This document shows, one piece after another, positions 7,907-15,493 of a stretch of DNA of 25,344 nt. The DNA comes from Deltaproteobacteria bacterium. Its GTDB lineage: Bacteria > Desulfobacterota > Desulfobacteria > Desulfobacterales > Desulfatirhabdiaceae. Each line of letters opens with the position of its first letter. Within the stretch, counting starts at the first letter, position 1. The stretch covers positions 1 to 25,344 of the forward strand of contig JAJYBO010000006.1 in assembly GCA_021778975.1 (NCBI GenBank), read 5' to 3'. The notes under the pieces are model-generated. The model ran no database searches. It was given only the letters and a program-made list of their open reading frames with translations, and had not been told where the DNA came from. Both the position numbers and the translations under genes were made by a program.

Positions 7907-9223
7907 GTGAATATCCGGCCCGTCCGTATGATTGCCGCCTTGTTGTTGATGTGGGCAGGGTGGACATGTTCCGCTCAGGCGGACGACACAGTCCTGACAC
8001 TGGATCAGATCGTCACCATCGCGCTGAACAAAAACCCGGCCATCGCCATATCCCAGCAAGAGGTCGAGGCTTCCCGCGGCCGTGTTACCCAGGCATATTC
8101 CGCCTATCTGCCCCAGCTTGCCGCCACTGCCGGATATACCCGGCGCAACCAGTGGATGATCAATTTCTTCAACGGCTCTTTGTACCGCTATCAGGATAAC
8201 GATATTCTCGGTGCGCTGTCCATATCCCAGTATCTTTACGATTTCGGACAAACCAGCGGCAGGGTGGAACAAAGTCGCTTCGGACTGTCCGCCAGCGAAA
8301 AAGCCGTAAACAAGACGATTGCAGACACAAAACGCGATGTTACCAAAAGCTACTTCGAGGTTCTGAAACGGCAAAGTCTGGTGCAGGTCAACCGGGAATC
8401 CGTCCGGATTCAGGAAGAACATCTGGATCAGGCCAGGGCTTTCTTCAAAGAAGGCGTACGCCCCAAAATTGACGTCACCAAGTCCGAAGTTGGCGTGGCC
8501 AACAGCCGTTTAAACCTCATTCACGCGGAATATGCGATGCGATCCTCCCGGTACGATCTTGAAAGTCTGCTGGGAGGCCCACCGATCGAAGGCTCTTACC
8601 ACCTTGCGGATGTCGTATCCCCCCCTTCAGACGATCTTCAGCCGGTGGAGGCGCTGGTGGAAGCGGCCGATGCCCACCGACCCGAATTTGCCGTACTGAA
8701 AGATCAGATCCGGGCGGCGCAGGCGCAGCTCAAGTCTTCCGAAGCCGGTCACTGGCCGTCCATTACCGCCAAAGCCAGCGGCGGATGGCAGAACGTCAAT
8801 TCTTTCGGGCTGATTAACGGCAATGATTATCCGCTCCGAGATGTCTGGCAAATCGGCGTCAATGCCACATGGCCGCTGTTCACCGGCCATCGGGTCGAGG
8901 GGAAAATCGCGGAGTCTCAGGCCGAGATCGGCAAGCTCGAATCCCAACAGCGCCAGTTAGAGCTTCTGGTGTTCAACGAAGTTTCCACAGCCTACCTGGG
9001 CGTGAAAGAGACCGCTGAATCCATCAAAACCGCGGAGCTGGCTTTGCGTCAGGCCAAAGAAAATATGGAGCTGGCGGATGGCCGCTACCGAAATGGCGTT
9101 GGCAACGCCATTGAATACAGCGATGCGGAACTGGCTCTGACCCAGGCGAAAAGCAGCCTGGTACAGGCGTCTTATCTGTATTGTCAAAGAATGGCGGATC
9201 TCGATTACGCGACAGGTCGCTGA
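7907..9223 (+). CDS. TolC-family outer membrane efflux protein
   Basis: TolC-type proteins form trimeric outer-membrane channels with a long periplasmic alpha-barrel and serve type I secretion or tripartite pumps. The 438-aa protein starts at GTG 7907 with a strong ribosome binding site (GAAGGAGG) eight bases upstream. A signal peptide (about 1-26, ending CSAQA) is visible. The two halves show the duplicated OEP pattern: long amphipathic helices rich in Gln, Glu, Ala and Arg, with the segments VTKSYFEVLKRQ and VSTAYLGVKETAE and the second-half YRNGVGNAIEYSDAELALTQA motif. No periplasmic adaptor or inner-membrane pump lies next to it, so the partner is encoded elsewhere. It is 22 bases after the deaminase gene and may be co-transcribed with oleB-oleC. 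Cargo is unknown. Confidence 0.88.
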   Translation: MNIRPVRMIAALLLMWAGWTCSAQADDTVLTLDQIVTIALNKNPAIAISQQEVEASRGRVTQAYSAYLPQLAATAGYTRRNQWMINFFNGSLYRYQDNDILGALSISQYLYDFGQTSGRVEQSRFGLSASEKAVNKTIADTKRDVTKSYFEVLKRQSLVQVNRESVRIQEEHLDQARAFFKEGVRPKIDVTKSEVGVANSRLNLIHAEYAMRSSRYDLESLLGGPPIEGSYHLADVVSPPSDDLQPVEALVEAADAHRPEFAVLKDQIRAAQAQLKSSEAGHWPSITAKASGGWQNVNSFGLINGNDYPLRDVWQIGVNATWPLFTGHRVEGKIAESQAEIGKLESQQRQLELLVFNEVSTAYLGVKETAESIKTAELALRQAKENMELADGRYRNGVGNAIEYSDAELALTQAKSSLVQASYLYCQRMADLDYATGR

Positions 9224-9268
9224 TCTCGGTCTCGTTCAATATGGTTTCAACCGTCTTCCACCAATGCC

Positions 9269-9285
9269 GTGATGATCGTCATCAC
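9269..9285. repeat. 17-bp palindrome upstream of the SPFH gene
   Basis: GTGATGA and TCATCAC flank a three-base centre TCG, in the 127-base gap between the TolC gene and the SPFH gene. No T-run follows, so it is not a typical intrinsic terminator. It may be an operator for the gene at 9351 or a transcript-end hairpin. Confidence 0.4.
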
Positions 9286-9350
9286 TGGCCGAAATACCGT
9301 TAGCGTTCTGTTTTTATGATATCCACTACATTGATGAAAGGAAGTGAGCG

Positions 9351-10631
9351 ATGGATACCGAAACCACATCGGGGAACAGGGCGGGCGATTGTGCGCTTCG
9401 CGGAATTATCACCATCATTGCCATCTTCGTTTATGGATGGATAAACTTTCTGCTGACATCCGTGGGAACGATAGCCTCCGGCAAGATTGCCGGAAACCAG
9501 TTTGAAAACAGCGATACCGCGTATGTGGTATCCCGATTCGGAATGAACTTTTTCAGCAACCTGGGCGGCATTCCCTCCATTGTGTTCCTGGCGGTTCTGA
9601 TATGGATATGGTGGAAACCTGTCCAGTCCCTGTTGAGACATCGCAAAATTCCGGTTGTGATACTCATCGCCCTGTTGTTTTTAAGCGGGACAAAGGCGTT
9701 CGCCTACTACGACAAGTCAGACTATGCAGAGCCGTATTTCATTCTGCCGAACGAATCGGCCTTCTACATTCCGGATGTCGGCGATAACAAGGGCGGACAG
9801 AGTCAGTTCGGCTCCGAGGATTATCTGAGGGCCAACAAGATTGCCGCCAAACGCTTTGTTATCCCGCATACCAAACTGGAAAATTCGGGGTTTTTCAGCA
9901 ATTATTATGTGCCGGCGGGCCGTCTGATTATTGTGGACCGCACCCCTTACAACCGGGAATGGGTCAGCTCCTCCAATCGGGGAACTTCAGCAAAAAACGA
10001 GGGTTTTCCGGTTCAAAGCAAAGAGGGTCTCAACATCACGGTTGGTATTTCGGTTGCAGCATCCGTTACGGAAGATGACTCGCCCAAGTTTCTGTACCGT
10101 TTCGGGGTAAAGCCGCCGATAGGGGATCGCACGAGGCCGGAAGTCATTTTCACCTCCGTATATTATGGCCGCAGCCTGACGGAAGTCATGGATACGGTTG
10201 TCAAAGACAAGGTGCAGGCATTGCTGGGCAATGAATTCACCAAACGTTCCTTTGACGAGGCAAACGCTCAGGCGGAACAGATCATGACAAGCGTTCAAAC
10301 GAGCCTTGAAAAATATCTTAAAACAGTGGGCATTACGCTCGACTATATTGGATGGGCGGACACATTCTCCTTTGACCACACCATCCAGGATGCGATCAAC
10401 CGGCGGTATATCGCAACACAGGACGAGGCAATCGCCCAGAAATTAGGACCTTACACCGCCACCATTCAGGCGCTTGCCAGTGCGGATGCGCTCAGAGCCT
10501 TCGGCAACAAAACCGACGGCAAACTTCCGACCAGCGTATCGTTGTGGTGGCTTCCGTCCGGCGTCAGCGATTTTTTTGGCAAACTCTTCAAACCAGCTTC
10601 GGAAGCCCCTGTAGCCGCGCCTAAAAAATGA
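9351..10631 (+). CDS. Membrane-anchored SPFH/band-7 domain protein
   Basis: The 426-aa protein has hydrophobic segments at about 17-41, 74-88 and 99-113. A long soluble region from about 125 has the pattern of an SPFH (stomatin/prohibitin/flotillin) domain. The clearest stretch is VKDKVQALLGNEFTKRSF followed by DEANAQAEQI (about 282-310), then an amphipathic helix and TVGITLDYIGWAD (about 326-338). The tail (356-426) is Ala/Gln-rich and ends in a Pro/Ala/Lys segment. SPFH proteins form membrane-associated oligomeric rings and organise lipid domains or control proteases. This one has an unusual multi-span N-terminus and no adjacent NfeD or HflC-type partner. The start ATG 9351 has a good ribosome binding site (AAAGGAAG). 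A strong terminator follows the stop. Family assignment is fairly secure; function is not. Confidence 0.7.
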   Translation: MDTETTSGNRAGDCALRGIITIIAIFVYGWINFLLTSVGTIASGKIAGNQFENSDTAYVVSRFGMNFFSNLGGIPSIVFLAVLIWIWWKPVQSLLRHRKIPVVILIALLFLSGTKAFAYYDKSDYAEPYFILPNESAFYIPDVGDNKGGQSQFGSEDYLRANKIAAKRFVIPHTKLENSGFFSNYYVPAGRLIIVDRTPYNREWVSSSNRGTSAKNEGFPVQSKEGLNITVGISVAASVTEDDSPKFLYRFGVKPPIGDRTRPEVIFTSVYYGRSLTEVMDTVVKDKVQALLGNEFTKRSFDEANAQAEQIMTSVQTSLEKYLKTVGITLDYIGWADTFSFDHTIQDAINRRYIATQDEAIAQKLGPYTATIQALASADALRAFGNKTDGKLPTSVSLWWLPSGVSDFFGKLFKPASEAPVAAPKK

Positions 10632-10642
10632 CATCCTCACCA

Positions 10643-10692
10643 CCAAAGGGGCAGGAAGCGCATCCGCTGTTCTTGCCCCTTTGGCTTCTCAT
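10643..10692. terminator. Bidirectional terminator between SPFH gene and maeB
   Basis: CCAAAGGGGCA (10643-10653) pairs with TGCCCCTTTGG (10674-10684), with an inner AGCG/CGCT pairing. T-rich sequence follows on the plus strand (to 10692). Reading the minus strand, a run of six T residues lies beyond the hairpin. It sits between two convergent genes and can serve both. Confidence 0.85.
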
Positions 10693-10704
10693 CTTTTTCG
10701 CTTT

Positions 10705-12951
10705 CTATCGCGCTTGCGTCACAGTAAACGCGATGACATTCACCACATTTTCCATATCCGTATCCCGCTGAAGGACATTGAAGGGTTTGCTGATTCCCAT
10801 CAGGAAAGGGCCGACGGCCTTTGCACCGCCCAAATGGTTCAGAAGCTTGTAAGCGGCATTTCCCGCATCCAGATTGGGGAATATCAACACATTGGCGGGC
10901 GATCCCAGCCGGTTGAATGGATAAAGCCGGTTGAGTATATCTTTGGACATCGCGGTATCCGCCTGCATTTCTCCATCAATGACCAGATCTGGATTACGCC
11001 GGCGAGCGATTTCCACCGCATTCTTAACCCGTTCGGCATCCGGATGACGGGTCGAGCCGAAATTGGAGAACGACAGCATCGCGATGACAGGCCTGATATC
11101 GAAAAAACGCACCATTTCCGCGGAAAGAATCGCGATTTCGGCCAGATCTTCGGAACTCGGATTGATATTCACGGTGGTGTCAGCCATAAACAGGGTGCGC
11201 TCCCTGAAGATCATCATGTAAATACCGGACACCTTCGATACCCCGACCCGTTTGGGAATCACCTGAAGCATCGGGCGAATGGAATCCGGATAAGTGCGGC
11301 TGATGCCATGCACCTGCCCGTGCACCAGCCCTTCGTGAACCATCATGGCGCCAAACACAAGACGATTTCTCAACTGCCATCGCGTTTCCGCGGTGGACCA
11401 GCCCTTGCGCGCCCGCATATGAAACAGCTTATCTGCAAATTTTTCAAACAGCGGGCTTTTCAGATGATCCAGAATTTCAATGCCATCCAGGGGAATACTC
11501 ATCTCTGTCGCCATGACTCGGATTTCGTCCTCATTGCCCAACAGCAGCGGAATGGCGATGCCTTCCTGCGCCACCTGATGCGCCGCCCGAAGAATGGTGG
11601 GATGATCGCCTTCCGGCAGGACAATTCGTTTGGGATTTTGCTGCGCGCTGAAAATGATTTTGCGCATCACTTCCCGTTCAGGCCCCAGCCTGGTTTCGAG
11701 CGCCTGCAAATAAACGTTGGAACTCGGAATACCAACACGGGCCACCCCGCTGGAAACCGCCGCCGCCGCAACCGCAGGCGCGACCTTGAGCAACACACGG
11801 GAATCCAGCGGTTTGGGAATGATATACTCGGTTCCGAAACGCATGGTTTTGCCGCCGTAGGCGCGGATCACCGAATCCGGCACATCTTCACGGGCCAATT
11901 CGGCAAGGGTGCGAACCGCCGCCAGTTTCATCTCCCCATTGATCGCTTTGGCCCGAACATCCAGAGCGCCTCTGAAAATAAAGGGGAACCCCAGCACATT
12001 GTTGACCTGATTGGGGTAATCGGAACGCCCGGTCGCAACAATGGCGTCCGGACGAACCCTCTTGGCCTCATCGTAATCAATTTCCGCATCCGGGTTGGCC
12101 AGTGCGAAAATAATGGGTTTTTCCCGCATCTGCCTGAGGATGTCAGGGGTAAAGGCCCCTTTGACGGACAGGCCAACAAGGACATCGGCGCCATGGGCCG
12201 CTTCTTCAAGGGTTCTAAGCTCCGTATCCACGGCAAAGGCTTCCTTGTAGGGATTCATTCCGACTTCTCTGCCCCTGTAAATGACACCGTGGGAATCGAG
12301 AAGAATAATGTTTTCCCGACGGCATCCCAACTGAATGTAGAGTTCCGCGCTCGCAATGGCCGCGGCGCCGGCGCCGTTGACCACGATGCGCAGATTCTCC
12401 ATTTTCCGGTTTGTCAGAATGCAGGCATTCAACAAACCGGCGCTGGAAATGATCGCGGTTCCGTGCTGATCGTCATGAAACACCGGAATGTTCATCTGCT
12501 TTCTGAGTTCTTCTTCGATGTAAAAACAATCGGGCGCCCGAATATCCTCCAGATTGATGCCGCCAAACGTGGGTTCCAGAAGTTTGACCATCCGGATAAA
12601 CTCGTCGGGATCTTTCGTATCGAGTTCGATGTCGAACACGTCAATATCGGCAAAGCGCTTGAACAAAACGGCCTTTCCTTCCATGACCGGCTTGCCGGCC
12701 AGAGGCCCAATGTTGCCCAACCCCAACACCGCCGTACCATTGGTAATGACACCGACCAGATTACCACGGGATGTGTAATCAAAAGAAAAATCGGCGTTTT
12801 TCTGAATTTCCAGACAGGGAATCGCAACGCCAGGGGTATAAGCCAGACAGAGATCCTGCTGAGACAGACAGGGTTTGCTGGGAACGACGGCGATCTTGCC
12901 GGGTCTGGGTTCCATGTGGTATTGAAGCACTTCTTTTTCGAATGGATTCAT
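10705..12951 (-). CDS. maeB: MaeB-type malic enzyme with C-terminal phosphotransacetylase-like domain
   Basis: The enzyme decarboxylates malate oxidatively to pyruvate with NAD(P)+. The 748-aa protein matches the usual length of the two-domain MaeB class. The malic enzyme half (about 1-410) has the catalytic tyrosine Tyr38 (AYTPGVAIPCLEI), Lys93 in MEGKAVLFKRF, metal-binding residues in GGINLEDI (Glu135, Asp136) and HDDQHGTA (Asp161), and a dinucleotide motif VVNGAGAAAIASAE near 191-203. The C-terminal half (about 425-745) is phosphotransacetylase-like, beginning near KRIVLPEGDHPT. In this class it is normally a regulatory acetyl-CoA-binding module, not an active enzyme. The frame is open to 13206, but I chose ATG 12951: homologues begin here, AAGGAG lies 12 bases upstream, and a promoter at 13084-13112 falls inside the would-be extension. 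An ATG at 12972 is the alternative. Confidence 0.93.
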   Translation of the reverse strand: MNPFEKEVLQYHMEPRPGKIAVVPSKPCLSQQDLCLAYTPGVAIPCLEIQKNADFSFDYTSRGNLVGVITNGTAVLGLGNIGPLAGKPVMEGKAVLFKRFADIDVFDIELDTKDPDEFIRMVKLLEPTFGGINLEDIRAPDCFYIEEELRKQMNIPVFHDDQHGTAIISSAGLLNACILTNRKMENLRIVVNGAGAAAIASAELYIQLGCRRENIILLDSHGVIYRGREVGMNPYKEAFAVDTELRTLEEAAHGADVLVGLSVKGAFTPDILRQMREKPIIFALANPDAEIDYDEAKRVRPDAIVATGRSDYPNQVNNVLGFPFIFRGALDVRAKAINGEMKLAAVRTLAELAREDVPDSVIRAYGGKTMRFGTEYIIPKPLDSRVLLKVAPAVAAAAVSSGVARVGIPSSNVYLQALETRLGPEREVMRKIIFSAQQNPKRIVLPEGDHPTILRAAHQVAQEGIAIPLLLGNEDEIRVMATEMSIPLDGIEILDHLKSPLFEKFADKLFHMRARKGWSTAETRWQLRNRLVFGAMMVHEGLVHGQVHGISRTYPDSIRPMLQVIPKRVGVSKVSGIYMMIFRERTLFMADTTVNINPSSEDLAEIAILSAEMVRFFDIRPVIAMLSFSNFGSTRHPDAERVKNAVEIARRRNPDLVIDGEMQADTAMSKDILNRLYPFNRLGSPANVLIFPNLDAGNAAYKLLNHLGGAKAVGPFLMGISKPFNVLQRDTDMENVVNVIAFTVTQAR

Positions 12952-13083
12952 TGGCGTTCGTATCTCCTTCATGATCGGGGAAATAAATGGTCGGAACAGG
13001 TTTCGAGTCATGCGATTATTGTACCAATCCATCATGGCTATACTTGAATGGTCATAAACCGCAAATTCCTCTGCCGGTTTCTC

Positions 13084-13112
13084 ATAATAGAACATGCTCC
13101 CGTAAAGGGCAA
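13084..13112 (-). promoter_or_regulatory. Sigma-70-type promoter for maeB
   Basis: Read on the minus strand, TTGCCC (13112-13107) is followed by 17 bases and TATTAT (13089-13084), five of six consensus bases at -10. The expected start of transcription is near 13077, leaving a leader of about 125 bases before the chosen maeB ATG. Confidence 0.6.
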
Positions 13113-13146
13113 CCACACAGGGATGCGCCTGCGACAATATCAAAGC

Positions 13147-13181
13147 GGCTGAAATCCGCCAGAGCATGGCGTATTTCAGCC
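13147..13181. promoter_or_regulatory. 35-bp interrupted palindrome in maeB-liv control region
   Basis: GGCTGAAAT (13147-13155) pairs perfectly with ATTTCAGCC (13173-13181). Inside them CGCCA (13157-13161) pairs with TGGCG (13167-13171), with one C/T mismatch and a five-base centre. It lies upstream of both the maeB start of transcription (about 13077) and the predicted livK start (about 13315), so it should act as DNA rather than as an RNA hairpin. It sits about 150 bases upstream of the predicted livK start, within enhancer range. Confidence 0.55.
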
Positions 13182-13222
13182 ATCTGAATGAAACCCAGTG
13201 ATTCACGAGAATTTAAAAATGA

Positions 13223-13241
13223 TATGGTATCACAAACCATA
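13223..13241. promoter_or_regulatory. Short palindrome, candidate activator site upstream of livK
   Basis: TATGGT (13223-13228) and ACCATA (13236-13241) flank a seven-base centre. Its middle lies about 83 bases upstream of the start predicted from the sigma-54 promoter, a distance usual for enhancer-binding proteins. No known site consensus is claimed. Confidence 0.35.
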
Positions 13242-13288
13242 GCAGGGTTCACATTTTCGCTTGCCGGAAGCAACCATCTCGTTTACTA

Positions 13289-13304
13289 TGGCACTTTTTC
13301 TGCA
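13289..13304 (+). promoter_or_regulatory. Sigma-54 promoter upstream of livK
   Basis: TGGCAC (13289-13294), five T residues and CTGCA (13300-13304) match the -24/-12 consensus with the essential GG and GC exactly ten bases apart; only one T of the -12 element differs. The predicted start near 13315 leaves about 53 bases to the livK ATG. An NtrC-class regulator is encoded at the other end of the operon. Confidence 0.6.
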
Positions 13305-13367
13305 TGTTGCTGCATCATGATGACCCTTATCAGATGTTTTCATACAACAAGAACAGGAGGAGCAACC

Positions 13368-14531
13368 ATGAAAAGAGTACTGGCATTGATGATGGTGTTG
13401 ACAGTGGCGGTGATGGTCCCATCCATCGTCATGGCAAAGAGCATTAAGCTCGGTTTTATCAATTCTATCACCGGATCGGAAGCGCCTATCGGAGAGAATT
13501 TGAGCAATGGCGTCATTCTGGCCATTGAAGATTTGAAAGGCAAGGGCGTGGATGTGGATTTAATCAAGGAAGACGATATGGGAAAACCCGAAAAATCCAT
13601 GGCCGCCCTCGAAAAACTGGCGACGCGTGACAATGTTGTTGGTATTGTCGGGCCTTACACATCCGCCACCTCCAATGCCGACGCCAAAATGGCGGAACGC
13701 TATAAAATACCGCTGCTCATCCCCGCGGCTTCAAAAGAAGAAATCACCCGTCAGCATCTGAAATGGACATACCGGGTGTCCGCCACGACCGGTGATTATG
13801 GTTCGATTCTTCTGGATTTGGCGACCAAACTCGGTAAACCGAAGACCATGGCGATTCTGAATGAAAACACTGACTTTGGTGTTTCCGCAGCCAAGAGCGC
13901 CGAGACAATCGCCAAAGAAAAAGGTATCAAGATCGTATTCGCTCAGGCGTATTCCAAAGGCTCGCCGGATTACCGTTCTACGCTGGCGGAAGTCAAAGCG
14001 GCCAATCCCGACCTCGTGTTTATGGTATCTTATGCCGCTGACGCCATCCTGTTGATGCGCCAATCTCAGGAAATCGGGCTGTCCCCAATGGCCTTTCTGG
14101 GTGCGGGCGCAGGGTTTTCCGTGGCGCAGTTCGCGGCCCAGAAAGAAATCAGCAATGGTGTCTTCTCTTCAACCCAGTGGACCAAAGATGCTCCCTGGGG
14201 CGATTCCAAAGCATGGTTTGACCGATATGTGAAAAAATTCGGCAAGGCGCCCACCTATCATGCAGCCTGCGCTTACGAGTCCATGATGATCATGGGCCAG
14301 GCGGCGGCGGTGTCTGGTGACAATCGGGAAAAACTGCGGGAACAACTGCATACCGGAAAATGGAACGGCATCCTTGGAGAAGTTTCTTTCCAGGATTACG
14401 ATGGATATCAGAATCAACGCAAGGCGCAGATGCTTGTCGAACAGATCCAGAATGGTAATTTCGAGACTGTATGGCCTGCCCAGTTCGCCGTCAAAAAACC
14501 CGTCTGGCCCTTCCCTGGCTGGAAGAAATAA
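13368..14531 (+). CDS. livK: Periplasmic branched-chain amino acid-type binding protein
   Basis: This is the solute-binding component of a HAAT-family ABC importer, which captures the ligand in the periplasm. The 387-aa protein has a signal peptide (about 1-22, ending IVMA) and then the typical start IKLGFINSITGSEAPIGEN. The type I periplasmic-binding fold is visible in GIVGPYTSATSNADAKMAE and IPLLIPAAS. ATG 13368 is chosen because AGGAGG lies seven bases upstream and the signal peptide begins here; the open frame reaches back to 13188 but that extension is not signal-like. Relatives bind Leu/Ile/Val, but also amides, aromatic acids or urea, so the ligand is not certain. A stem-loop follows the gene, which usually lets the binding protein be made in excess over the permeases. 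Confidence 0.9.
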   Translation: MKRVLALMMVLTVAVMVPSIVMAKSIKLGFINSITGSEAPIGENLSNGVILAIEDLKGKGVDVDLIKEDDMGKPEKSMAALEKLATRDNVVGIVGPYTSATSNADAKMAERYKIPLLIPAASKEEITRQHLKWTYRVSATTGDYGSILLDLATKLGKPKTMAILNENTDFGVSAAKSAETIAKEKGIKIVFAQAYSKGSPDYRSTLAEVKAANPDLVFMVSYAADAILLMRQSQEIGLSPMAFLGAGAGFSVAQFAAQKEISNGVFSSTQWTKDAPWGDSKAWFDRYVKKFGKAPTYHAACAYESMMIMGQAAAVSGDNREKLREQLHTGKWNGILGEVSFQDYDGYQNQRKAQMLVEQIQNGNFETVWPAQFAVKKPVWPFPGWKK

Positions 14532-14547
14532 AGAGATATGAGCAAAG

Positions 14548-14585
14548 TTACCGAAAGCCGTCTCGACAAGAGCCGCTTTCGGTAA
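14548..14585 (+). repeat. Stem-loop between livK and livH
   Basis: TTACCGAAAGC (14548-14558) pairs perfectly with GCTTTCGGTAA (14575-14585), with CTC/GAG pairing inside the loop. There is no T-run. Such intercistronic hairpins protect the 3' end of the upstream message; here that would raise the level of binding protein over the membrane and ATPase subunits. Confidence 0.65.
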
Positions 14586-14610
14586 ATCACCACTGACATG
14601 GAGCATCCGC

Positions 14611-15477
14611 ATGGCTGTATTTTTTCAATCATTGATCAGCGGCATTCTGATCGGCGGCGTTTACGCCCTGATTGGTATCGGGCTGACCATCATTTTCGGG
14701 GTAATGCGGGTCATCAACTTCGCACATGGCGATCTGTTGATGGTCGGCATGTATTTGACGTATTTTCTGTTCAGGCTGCTTCACATAGATCCCTTCGTTT
14801 CGATCATCGTGACCATCCCGTTGATGTTTTTGTATGGCGCATTTTTGCAGAAGTTTTTCATCAACCGCGTCCTCGACGCCCTGCCGCAAAACCAGATACT
14901 GCTAACCATCGGTCTGGGGCTGGTCATGAGCAATACGGTCATGCTGGCTTTCACATCCGATTACCGGATCCTGACCACGGCCTATTCCTCCAGCAGTCTG
15001 CGTCTGCTGGGGCTGTCTATTTCTGTGCCGCTGCTCATCTCATTCACCATCACGCTGGTCATTACCGCTGTTCTGTACTGGTTTTTATACAGGACGGACA
15101 CAGGCCAAGCCATCCGCGCCACGGCTCAGGACAGAAGCGCGGCTCAATTGATGGGGATCAATGTCAAGCGGATGTCCATTATCGCCTTCGGATTGGGGGC
15201 GGCGCTCGCCGGTACGGCCGGAGCGCTCATTTCACCGACCTACTACATTTATCCTCAGGTCGGCAGTGTTTTTACCCTTAAAGCGTTCGTCATTACCGTT
15301 CTTGGCGGCATGGGCAGCATTGTCGGGGCCACTCTGGGCGGTGTTCTGATCGGTGTCGTGGAATCGGTCGGCGGTGTTTATGTCGGTTCCGGGTGGAAAG
15401 ATGTGGTCGTTTTCATCGTATTCCTGCTGGTGCTTCTGTTCAAGCCATCCGGCTTGCTGGGTACTTCAAAAGACTGA
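14611..15477 (+). CDS. livH: Branched-chain amino acid-type ABC transporter permease LivH
   Basis: This is one of the two inner-membrane permease subunits of the importer. The 288-aa protein is highly hydrophobic with about eight membrane segments. It shows the family hallmarks GGVYALIGIGLTIIFGVMRVINFAHGD near the N-terminus, IRATAQDRSAAQLMGINVKR around 170 (the cytoplasmic loop that docks with the ATPases) and GGMGSIVGATLGGVLIGVVES near 231-251. ATG 14611 gives the standard N-terminus. livM starts 16 bases after its stop. Confidence 0.93.
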   Translation: MAVFFQSLISGILIGGVYALIGIGLTIIFGVMRVINFAHGDLLMVGMYLTYFLFRLLHIDPFVSIIVTIPLMFLYGAFLQKFFINRVLDALPQNQILLTIGLGLVMSNTVMLAFTSDYRILTTAYSSSSLRLLGLSISVPLLISFTITLVITAVLYWFLYRTDTGQAIRATAQDRSAAQLMGINVKRMSIIAFGLGAALAGTAGALISPTYYIYPQVGSVFTLKAFVITVLGGMGSIVGATLGGVLIGVVESVGGVYVGSGWKDVVVFIVFLLVLLFKPSGLLGTSKD

Positions 15478-15493
15478 CGGAGGCTTATACAGT

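Larger units (their letters stand above)
12952..13367. other. Intergenic control region between divergent maeB and livK
   Basis: This 416-base stretch carries no gene I can support. It holds the maeB leader and promoter (minus strand), a 35-base interrupted palindrome, a second shorter palindrome, and a sigma-54 promoter plus an overlapping sigma-70-like promoter for livK. TTGCCG at 13261 with a 17-base spacer to TACTAT at 13284 is the sigma-70-like candidate and is weaker than the sigma-54 site. The livK ribosome binding site AGGAGG is at 13355-13360. Confidence 0.7.

Noticed and set aside
10681..13047. A 788-codon open frame on the plus strand opposite maeB
   Set aside because: It is the antisense shadow of a clearly recognisable malic enzyme. 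Its translation is rich in His, Arg and Asn with no known motif, and it has no ribosome binding site.
12952..13206. 85-codon N-terminal extension of the malic enzyme frame
   Set aside because: Homologues start at the later Met, and a good promoter for maeB lies inside the extension.
13188..13367. 60-codon upstream extension of livK
   Set aside because: It contains the sigma-54 promoter, lacks a ribosome binding site, and would bury the signal peptide.
15353..15493. 47-codon upstream extension of livM
   Set aside because: It overlaps livH out of frame; the ATG at 15494 has its own ribosome binding site.
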